DNA of 29,492 nucleotides from the NCBI GenBank assembly GCA_022825185.1, contig JAJDYK010000304.1, positions 1 through 29,492 on the forward strand, given 5' to 3'. The notes under the pieces were generated by a model that saw only the letters and a program-made list of their open reading frames with translations, had not been told where the DNA came from and made no database searches. Positions 23,898-29,492 of this stretch are shown one piece after another. Position 1 is the stretch's first letter, and each line of letters starts with the position of its first letter. The stretch comes from Candidatus Latescibacterota bacterium (GTDB taxonomy: Bacteria > Latescibacterota > UBA2968 > UBA8231). The position numbers and the translations under genes were made by a program.

Positions 23898-24992
23898 ATG
23901 CAAAAGCCCAGCGCAATACTACTGGCGGTCGCCTTGGCCGCCACCGCAGGAGAGGCCAACGTGAGCAAAGACAGCTTTGGAACAACCGCAGCAGGACAGC
24001 CCGTAGATCGCTACACCCTCACAAACGACCACGGCACTATGGCCCGCGTCATCACCTATGGCGGGATCATCACCGAACTCCTCGTGCGCGATCGCGCCGG
24101 CACGCTGGGCGACGTAGTACTAGGCTTTGACCACTTGGAGCAGTACGAGCAGGAAAATCCGTACTTCGGCTGTATTACCGGGCGAGTCGCCAACCGCATC
24201 GCCGACGGCAAATTCTCCCTAGATGGCCAAGAGTACACGCTAGCGATCAACAATGGACCCAATCACCTGCACGGCGGAATAGTGGGCTTCGACAAGGTAG
24301 TATGGGACGCCGAGGTCGTGGACGATAAACGCGGACCAGCGGTGCGCTTGCACTACGTGAGCCAAGACGGCGAGGAGGGCTATCCAGGCACCGTGCCAGT
24401 GAGCGTGACATACACCTTGACCCACGACGACGAACTAGTCATCGCATACGAGGCGACCACGGACAAGCCTACGCCAATCAATCTGACCAACCACTCCTAT
24501 TTCAACTTGGCCAGTAGCGGCCCCGTGCTCGGGCATATCCTCACGCTCCACGCCCGCTACTACACCGAGCCGGACGCCAACCAAATCCCCACTGGACGCA
24601 TCTTGCCAGTCGCTGGCACACCTCTCGACTTTGTCAAACCAGCCGCCCTCGGCGGGCGAATCGGGCAGATTACCATCGGCGGCTACGACCACAACTACGT
24701 GCTGGACAATGGAGGCCGGGCTGAGCCGGGGCTAGCCGCCGAGGTGTACGAACCGGAGAGCGGGCGGGTAATGGAACTGTACACCACCGAGCCGGGCGTA
24801 CAGTTTTACTCGGCCATCCACCTCAACGGAGTTCAAGGCAAAGGCGGGACAATCTACAATCAGTACCACGCCCTGTGCCTAGAGACCCAGCACTATCCCG
24901 ACTCGATCAACCAGCCGGGCTTTCCGTCGGTAGTATTGCGTCCGGGAGAGACCTACCGGACGGTTACGATACACAAATTTTCGACGCGGTAA
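23898..24992 (+). CDS. Secreted aldose 1-epimerase (mutarotase)
   Basis: The product has 364 residues. ATG 23898 is chosen for AAAGGAGG 4-5 nt upstream; an ATG at 23841 lacks such a site. A signal peptide (about 1-20, hydrophobic ILLAVALAATAGEA) predicts export, unlike the cytoplasmic E. coli GalM. Catalytic residues of galactose mutarotases are present: H123 in NHLHGG, H199 in NLTNHSYFNL and E329 in LETQHYPD, plus the GGYDHNYVL substrate motif. The enzyme interconverts alpha and beta anomers of aldoses. Its divergent placement next to the CUT2 importer suggests it presents the correct anomer to the transporter. Well supported. Confidence 0.93.
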   Translation: MQKPSAILLAVALAATAGEANVSKDSFGTTAAGQPVDRYTLTNDHGTMARVITYGGIITELLVRDRAGTLGDVVLGFDHLEQYEQENPYFGCITGRVANRIADGKFSLDGQEYTLAINNGPNHLHGGIVGFDKVVWDAEVVDDKRGPAVRLHYVSQDGEEGYPGTVPVSVTYTLTHDDELVIAYEATTDKPTPINLTNHSYFNLASSGPVLGHILTLHARYYTEPDANQIPTGRILPVAGTPLDFVKPAALGGRIGQITIGGYDHNYVLDNGGRAEPGLAAEVYEPESGRVMELYTTEPGVQFYSAIHLNGVQGKGGTIYNQYHALCLETQHYPDSINQPGFPSVVLRPGETYRTVTIHKFSTR

Positions 24993-25024
24993 GGAGCTTG
25001 ACGCGGATGGGTCTTCCAACTTCT

Positions 25025-25945
25025 TCAGGCTTCCCACCGCTCCCATCCCCGATGCTCGTGCGTGCCGCCGAAGTGTTGGGGATGGAAAATCTCGGCGAGG
25101 ATTTCAGCCGACTCCACCAAGCGCGGCCCCGGGCGATTGAAAAACTGGTTGCCGTCAGTGAGGAACACCTGCCCCTGCTGCACGGCTTGCAGCCGAGACC
25201 AAAGCGGATGCTGGGTAAGCGCTGGCAACTCGCGTCGGGAGCGAGACATATCAAAGCCGCAGGGCATCAGGACGATAATATCCGGCTGGGCTTCCACTAG
25301 CTCCTCCCACGACAGCCAAGGGGAATGCGTCCCTGCCGCCGCAAAGAGATTTTGGCCACCGGCGATCTCCACCAATTCGGGAATCCAATTGCCCGCAGCC
25401 ATCAGCGGCTCAAACCACTCGATGCAGGCAATGCGCGGACAATGATCGATATCGCGAGTGCGAGCGGCGATCTGATCTAGCCGGTCCCGCAATTGAGCCA
25501 CCAAAGCGCGCCCCCGCTCCTCCACCTCTAGCGCCACAGCCACCCGGTCGATATCGCCCCAGACATCGGCCAAGGCGTTAGGCTCCAACGATAGAATAGC
25601 AGGCCGCGAGCGCACCAATTGACAGGCGGCCTCTTCGACGTCTCTAAGACTGACGGCGCAAACTTCGCACTGCGATTGCGTCACCAACCAATCCGGTGCC
25701 AACTCGTCGAGCAGATCGGCATCCACCCGGTACACCGAAGTAGCTTCCTGCAAAATGGCTTTGACTCGCTGATCAATCTGATACGAGGTCCCGTCTGGGT
25801 CGAATTTGGGAGCCGTGCAGGCCGGTAAGTCGCCGACGCCGGGCGGATAGTCGCACTCGTGGGAACGGCCGACTAGCTGTTCACCGCAACCGAGGGCGCA
25901 GATGATTTCAGTGCTGCTGGGCAGGAGAGAAACGATGCGGTTCAT
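25025..25945 (-). CDS. BtuF-like cobalamin-binding protein without signal peptide
   Basis: The product has 306 residues from ATG 25945, where the family N-terminus MNRIVSLLPSSTEIICALGC begins; ATG 25963 would add six residues. It has the Peripla_BP_2 (BtuF/FhuD) fold: GRSHECDYPP, a TQSQCEVCAVS loop, IACIEWFEPLMAAGNWIPEL and WEELVEAQPDIIVLMPCGF. It lacks any signal peptide, as do many proteins annotated as cobalamin-binding in this COG0614 branch, so it probably works in the cytoplasm or by another route. It is the last gene of the corrinoid operon and convergent with the aldose epimerase. It is unlike the secreted binding protein of the same operon. Ligand binding is inferred. Confidence 0.85.
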   Translation of the reverse strand: MNRIVSLLPSSTEIICALGCGEQLVGRSHECDYPPGVGDLPACTAPKFDPDGTSYQIDQRVKAILQEATSVYRVDADLLDELAPDWLVTQSQCEVCAVSLRDVEEAACQLVRSRPAILSLEPNALADVWGDIDRVAVALEVEERGRALVAQLRDRLDQIAARTRDIDHCPRIACIEWFEPLMAAGNWIPELVEIAGGQNLFAAAGTHSPWLSWEELVEAQPDIIVLMPCGFDMSRSRRELPALTQHPLWSRLQAVQQGQVFLTDGNQFFNRPGPRLVESAEILAEIFHPQHFGGTHEHRGWERWEA

Positions 25946-25974
25946 GGTAGGGAGACACCTCATCTACTTCAAAG

Positions 25975-26970
25975 TTAATGTTTCAAGTACTTGACCAACT
26001 CGTATAGAGTGGAACAAACGCGCTGGCCCGTCGCCGTGTGAAGCCGCCAAGTCGCGTCGCCGTTATCGCAGATGATCTCAACGCACGTCGGCGCGTCTTC
26101 CCCCACGCGAAACCCCGCTCGTTCCAACGCGCGCGCCGTCCACAGGGCATGGATCCCTTCTCCCACTAAACCAACTTCCCCTTCCGGCTCTTGCGCCAAC
26201 TGGAACGAACCAATGGCCGGGTCGAATTCCACGTCCGCGAACGCCCGCTGAAAAGCCCCGCTCAGCACCAAGTCTTCCGGTGCCCCGGTTTGCAAAGGAC
26301 CATCCAACGGCAGCAACCAGAGGCGGTCGGCGCAGCGCAGCGCCAAGTCCAAATCGTGCGTGGAGAGCAAGACGGCGCGATCGCTAGCGCCAGCCAAGCG
26401 CCGCAACAACTGCACGATTTCGACGCGACGCGGCAAGTCCAAAAAGGCCGTAGGCTCGTCGAGGAGCAGCACCGCTGGTTCCTGCGCCAAGGCGCGGGCA
26501 ATCATCACCTTTTGCCGTTCGCCATCACTCAGTTCGCCGACGCTATGCACAGCCAGTTCCCTAGCCCCCACCGCGTCAATGGCCCAGCGCACCACCTCTT
26601 CGTCTTCCTGAGAAAGACGGCCGTCCCAACCCGTGTACGGGTAGCGACCCAGCGCCACGAGTGCATAGGCCGACAGATTGCCCACATCCACCCGTTCAGT
26701 CAGAACTAAGCCCAAAAGCCGCGCCCGCTCGCTCTCAGTCAGCCCATGTAGGTCGCGGCCCTCAAGGAGCACCTCACCAGCCAGCGGCCTTTGCAGACCA
26801 GCCAACGTGCGCATGAGCGTGGATTTGCCCGCACCATTGGGTCCCAACAAGCAGACCAGTTCCCCTTTGAGCAATTCCACGCCAATGTCCGCGGCCACGT
26901 TAATGCGCGGGCGTCGCTTGGGCGCATAGCCAATGCACAGGTCGCGCGTTTGTAGAATAGTCGCAGCCAC
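25975..26970 (-). CDS. Corrinoid/iron ABC transporter ATPase with C-terminal extension
   Basis: The product has 331 residues from GTG 26970, 5 nt after the permease stop; an ATG at 27024 inside the permease gene is possible but adds unusual sequence. Walker A is GPNGAGKST (43-51), the signature is LSDGERQK with Asp in place of the usual Gly, Walker B is AVLLLDEPTAFLD, and the H-loop is LLSTHD. This fits BtuD/FecE-type importers of B12, heme or siderophores. Typical members end near 260 residues. Here another 70 or so follow, including ALWTARALERAGFRVGED and a terminal CSTLYELVKYLKH, a small alpha/beta domain seen in some related ATPases, perhaps regulatory. It is cytoplasmic and pairs with the upstream BtuC-like permease. 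Confidence 0.9.
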   Translation of the reverse strand: MAATILQTRDLCIGYAPKRRPRINVAADIGVELLKGELVCLLGPNGAGKSTLMRTLAGLQRPLAGEVLLEGRDLHGLTESERARLLGLVLTERVDVGNLSAYALVALGRYPYTGWDGRLSQEDEEVVRWAIDAVGARELAVHSVGELSDGERQKVMIARALAQEPAVLLLDEPTAFLDLPRRVEIVQLLRRLAGASDRAVLLSTHDLDLALRCADRLWLLPLDGPLQTGAPEDLVLSGAFQRAFADVEFDPAIGSFQLAQEPEGEVGLVGEGIHALWTARALERAGFRVGEDAPTCVEIICDNGDATWRLHTATGQRVCSTLYELVKYLKH

Positions 26971-26975
26971 GGCGT

Positions 26976-28049
26976 TCAGGCGGCAAAAGCCTGCCGCAGC
27001 GTGCGGCGGCGCAGGATGATCCAAGTGACCACGGGCGCGCCGATCAGAGCGGTGACCGCGTTGAGCGGCAGGGTGGCATCACTGCCGGGCAAACGGGCTA
27101 CTAAGTCCGCAGTTAGGGCTAGGATGCCGCCCAAGAGTACACTAGCCGGCAGCAGCACGCGGTGGTCCGAAGTATTGAAAAGAGCGCGGCACAAATGCGG
27201 CACAGCCACGCCCAAAAAGCCAATGGGACCGCAATAGGCCGTGACCGCACCAGCCAACAACGCAGCGCTCGCAATAATCCACAGCCGCGCCTGCCGCGCA
27301 CCCAAACCCATGCTACGCGCATACGTTTCGCCGAGCAGCAGGGCATTTAGCGGCTTAACCAGCAGTCCGGCAATCCCCAAACCGACCAGCACCACCGGCG
27401 CTAAAAAGGTGAGTTGCCCCCAAGCGACCGCGCCAAAGCTGCCAAAGGTCCACAGGACGTAAGTCTGCACCTGTTCGGGAATGCTGAAGTAGAGCAACAC
27501 GCTGACCACGGCACTCGTCAGATAGCCGAACATGAGGCCGAGGATGAGCAAGGTCATAGTGTGCTGCACGCGCCGCCCCACGAAAAGCACTAAGCCCAGC
27601 ACCAAGGCTGCCCCAGCCACGGCTGCGACGACCACGCCGACTTGACCCAAAAGCCCCAGACCAACCAGTAGCCCGGCCCCAGTGACGCCCGTGCCCAAAA
27701 CGACCAACGCCACGCCCAGACTAGCTCCAGCGCTGATGCCGAGGATGAAAGGGTCGGCGAGGGGATTGCGGAACAGGGTCTGCATTTGCAAACCGCTGAC
27801 GCTCAAAGCCGCGCCAGCCAACACCGCAGTGAGTGCGCGCGGCAAGCGAATCGCGTAGATGATGTGGCTCCAACTCGGCTTCTGGTCGGTTTCACCCCAC
27901 AGGATGGCGACCACCGCATCGAGGGGAATGGACACCGACCCCACGCCCAAGCTGAGCGCAAAAAAGCCGAGCAAGGCCCCGGCCATTGCCAGAAAGAGTC
28001 CCCAGCGAGGCCCCAGCCGAGGCCAAGAGATGGTAGGAGCAGTCGCCAC
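26976..28049 (-). CDS. BtuC/FecCD-family ABC permease
   Basis: The product has 357 residues with about ten hydrophobic helices. Landmarks of FecCD permeases are present: RLPRALTAVLAGAALSVSGLQMQTLFRNPLADPFILGIS near 68-106, then GLGARQARLW. CGPIGFLGVAVPHLCRAL follows near 268-285, and NAVTALIGAPV is close to the C-terminus. The start is GTG 28049, 6 nt after the stop of the binding-protein gene; the ribosome-binding site is weak. The ATPase gene follows after 5 nt. The protein forms the inner membrane channel of a type II importer, most likely for corrinoids given the adenosyltransferase in the operon, though iron chelates cannot be excluded by sequence. Confidence 0.92.
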   Translation of the reverse strand: MATAPTISWPRLGPRWGLFLAMAGALLGFFALSLGVGSVSIPLDAVVAILWGETDQKPSWSHIIYAIRLPRALTAVLAGAALSVSGLQMQTLFRNPLADPFILGISAGASLGVALVVLGTGVTGAGLLVGLGLLGQVGVVVAAVAGAALVLGLVLFVGRRVQHTMTLLILGLMFGYLTSAVVSVLLYFSIPEQVQTYVLWTFGSFGAVAWGQLTFLAPVVLVGLGIAGLLVKPLNALLLGETYARSMGLGARQARLWIIASAALLAGAVTAYCGPIGFLGVAVPHLCRALFNTSDHRVLLPASVLLGGILALTADLVARLPGSDATLPLNAVTALIGAPVVTWIILRRRTLRQAFAA

Positions 28050-28055
28050 GGCGTC

Positions 28056-29213
28056 TCAGTCTAGTTTTTTATAAAACTTGAGCGCGTGGTCCGTCAGGAG
28101 ATCGGGATGCAGGATTTTTATAAAATCGGCCAGCACGATATGAGGTTCGACAAGGCCGCTTTCCCAGTAGTCGTTACCGCCGTGCGCATTGAGCCGGGCG
28201 TTGGCATTGTACACTCGACCGCTTTGAAACGCGGCAAACGCAGTATAGCGCTCGTCCGCAGCCTCCACCTCTGCCAGCGAATGCCATTCATTGCGCATGG
28301 TCAGCCAAACGTCGGCCGCGTGGGCCTTTTCGTACACAGCCTCAAAATCCAAAGGCAGGCTCCCTCCGGAATCGTCGTCGGCCCACAGATACGCACCTCC
28401 GGCCGCGGCGACCAATTGAGCCGCGTAGCTCTTGCCGCCAGCGATGTGCCACGTATCGCGCCAGAGAGAGCCGCCCAACACCGTGGGGCGTTGGGCCGTT
28501 GGCACCTCCTGCACTAAGGCCGCGTAATGTTGGTACTGGGCCACAATATCCGCAAAGCGTTTTTCCGCCAGAGCTTCCGCGTTGAAAAACGCCGCGGTGA
28601 ATTTGAGCCATTCCGTGCGGCCCAACAGCGCCGGCTCAGTGTACTCGGCGTTGATGGCCACGGCCACACCGGCTTGTTGCAAGACCGGGTGAGCATTGTA
28701 CTGGGATTGAGCCGAGGCCACGGTCATCACCACGTCGGTCTCCAACTCCAGCACTAATTCGAGATTGACCCCGGCACCGTGCCCAATTTCGGCAATTTTA
28801 CCAGCCGCAAAGCGCTGATTGATGCCCGGCGAATTCACCATTTTAATGTCACCAACTGCGGCTAGATTTTCGAGGGCGTCGAGCAATTCGAGGTGCGGCA
28901 ATTGAGTGGTCGATAAAGCCGCGAGACGACGGATGGGCACGGTGATGCGCTGCACACCGTCGTACCCGTCGGGTGCGGGAGTGCCGCATTGGACCAATAA
29001 GTACTGAACAGCTTCTTCGGCACCGGGCCACGGAGTATGCACAGTGACCACTTTGTAGTTGTCGAAGTACTCAATCGCAAAGCTCTCGGCGTATTGCAGC
29101 TCGGCCTTGTCAGGGAAATAGTCCTGCGCCGAATCGTAGCTATCGACGCAGTCGTCCCCGTTCGCCGCCGACACGCCAAAAACCAGCCACGCCCAAAAAC
29201 ACACCTTGCGCAT
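28056..29213 (-). CDS. Periplasmic binding protein of the corrinoid (or iron) importer
   Basis: The product has 385 residues. ATG 29213 has GGTGGAGG 6 nt upstream; a GTG at 29237 would add eight residues. A signal peptide (MRKVCFWAWLVFGVSAANG) predicts secretion to the periplasm. The mature protein has the helical-backbone Peripla_BP_2 fold: YKVVTVHTPWPG, RITVPIRRLAALSTTQLPHLELL, a GINQRFAAGKIAEIG segment and LELETDVVMTVA. Its Trp/His-rich stretch WRDTWHIAGGKSYAAQLVAAAGG resembles ligand-pocket regions of the family. It follows the adenosyltransferase gene with a 24-nt gap and precedes the permease by 6 nt. It is longer than BtuF (about 245-270 mature). Corrinoid specificity is inferred from the neighbour. 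Confidence 0.88.
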   Translation of the reverse strand: MRKVCFWAWLVFGVSAANGDDCVDSYDSAQDYFPDKAELQYAESFAIEYFDNYKVVTVHTPWPGAEEAVQYLLVQCGTPAPDGYDGVQRITVPIRRLAALSTTQLPHLELLDALENLAAVGDIKMVNSPGINQRFAAGKIAEIGHGAGVNLELVLELETDVVMTVASAQSQYNAHPVLQQAGVAVAINAEYTEPALLGRTEWLKFTAAFFNAEALAEKRFADIVAQYQHYAALVQEVPTAQRPTVLGGSLWRDTWHIAGGKSYAAQLVAAAGGAYLWADDDSGGSLPLDFEAVYEKAHAADVWLTMRNEWHSLAEVEAADERYTAFAAFQSGRVYNANARLNAHGGNDYWESGLVEPHIVLADFIKILHPDLLTDHALKFYKKLD

Positions 29214-29237
29214 CAAACGCCTCCACCGAGAATCCAC

Positions 29238-29492
29238 TTACGCATCGTCCGCGCCCTCCCCCGGCTTCCACAACACATCCGCTTCCCCGCCATCGTTAGC
29301 GGCCCGCGCCATCGCGAACAACAAGTCGGAGAGCCGGTTGAGATACAGCAAAACCGGCTCTCCGACTTGCTCTTGTTCCGCGAGTTGCCAAGCTGCACGC
29401 TCGGCGCGCCGACACACCGTACGCGCAAGGTGAAGCCAAGCAGCGGGAAGCCGTCCTCCAGGCAAGATAAAGCTCCGCAAAGGAGCCAAATC
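29238..29492 (-). CDS. PduO-type cob(I)alamin adenosyltransferase, C-terminal part
   Basis: Only the last 84 codons are inside the window; the 5' part lies beyond the right edge. The visible segment FILPGGRLPAAWLHLARTVCRRAERAAW and LYLNRLSDLLFAMARAAN is the conserved C-terminal half of the PduO-type family. It includes the VCRRAER helix, whose Arg and Glu residues form the ATP and cobalamin site. The enzyme transfers an adenosyl group from ATP to cob(I)alamin in the cytoplasm, making coenzyme B12. It is followed in the same direction by the binding protein, permease and ATPase, so import and activation are probably made from one transcript. Any B12 riboswitch would be upstream, outside this window. 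Confidence 0.93.
   Translation of the reverse strand, partial: DLAPLRSFILPGGRLPAAWLHLARTVCRRAERAAWQLAEQEQVGEPVLLYLNRLSDLLFAMARAANDGGEADVLWKPGEGADDA

Noticed and set aside
1..29492. CRISPR arrays, tRNA or rRNA genes, insertion sequences
   Set aside because: By eye I found no regularly spaced direct repeats, cloverleaf-like sequence, rRNA segment or transposase. The palindromes found are isolated.
29238..29492. Cobalamin riboswitch in the B12 operon
   Set aside because: The leader of the operon lies beyond the right edge, and no B12-box-like sequence is seen in the short gaps between its genes.

Overview
The window is GC-rich, gene-dense bacterial chromosome with 22 protein genes that I can support. 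It has no rRNA, tRNA, CRISPR array or transposase. The gene content suggests an uncultured, environmental Gram-negative-type bacterium that degrades carbohydrates or xenobiotics: a PhyH dioxygenase, CehA/McbA metallohydrolases, enolase-superfamily and Gfo/Idh/MocA enzymes, a DUF6785-type membrane protein and corrinoid scavenging. Mixtures like this are common in Planctomycetes, Latescibacterota and Poribacteria-like genomes. That placement is inference from gene families, because no phylogenetic marker is present.

Region 1 (1-7.1 kb) is envelope related. One unbroken minus-strand reading frame of at least 1,889 codons runs off the left edge. It joins a secreted, apparently metal-dead M28-peptidase-like domain, an FtsX/MacB-type ABC permease and a polytopic DUF6785-like domain. 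A CreD-like inner membrane protein is divergently transcribed from it.

Region 2 (7.1-19.3 kb) is a catabolic island: a PhyH-type Fe(II)/2-oxoglutarate dioxygenase, two tandem paralogous CehA/McbA metallohydrolases, a 66-residue unknown protein stop-start coupled to an enolase-superfamily enzyme, an acetamidase/formamidase preceded by a 19-codon micro-ORF, a T5orf172 (GIY-YIG-like) protein of different base composition, two overlapping SDR-family proteins and a Gfo/Idh/MocA oxidoreductase. Together they look like modification and oxidation of a sugar or sugar-acid derivative. The substrate cannot be read from sequence.

Region 3 (19.3-20.3 kb) is a HEPN/MNT toxin-antitoxin-type pair with overlapping reading frames.

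Region 4 (20.3-25.0 kb) is a ribose-type ABC sugar importer (binding lipoprotein, double ATPase, permease; genes overlapping or 3 nt apart), with a divergent secreted aldose 1-epimerase.

Region 5 (25.0-29.5 kb) is a compact minus-strand corrinoid operon: the C-terminal end of a PduO-type cob(I)alamin adenosyltransferase, a periplasmic binding protein, a BtuC/FecD permease, a BtuD/FecE ATPase with an unusual C-terminal extension, and a second, signal-less BtuF-like protein. It fits import and adenosylation of scavenged B12.

Short GGGGCG-type hairpin repeats lie between several genes.
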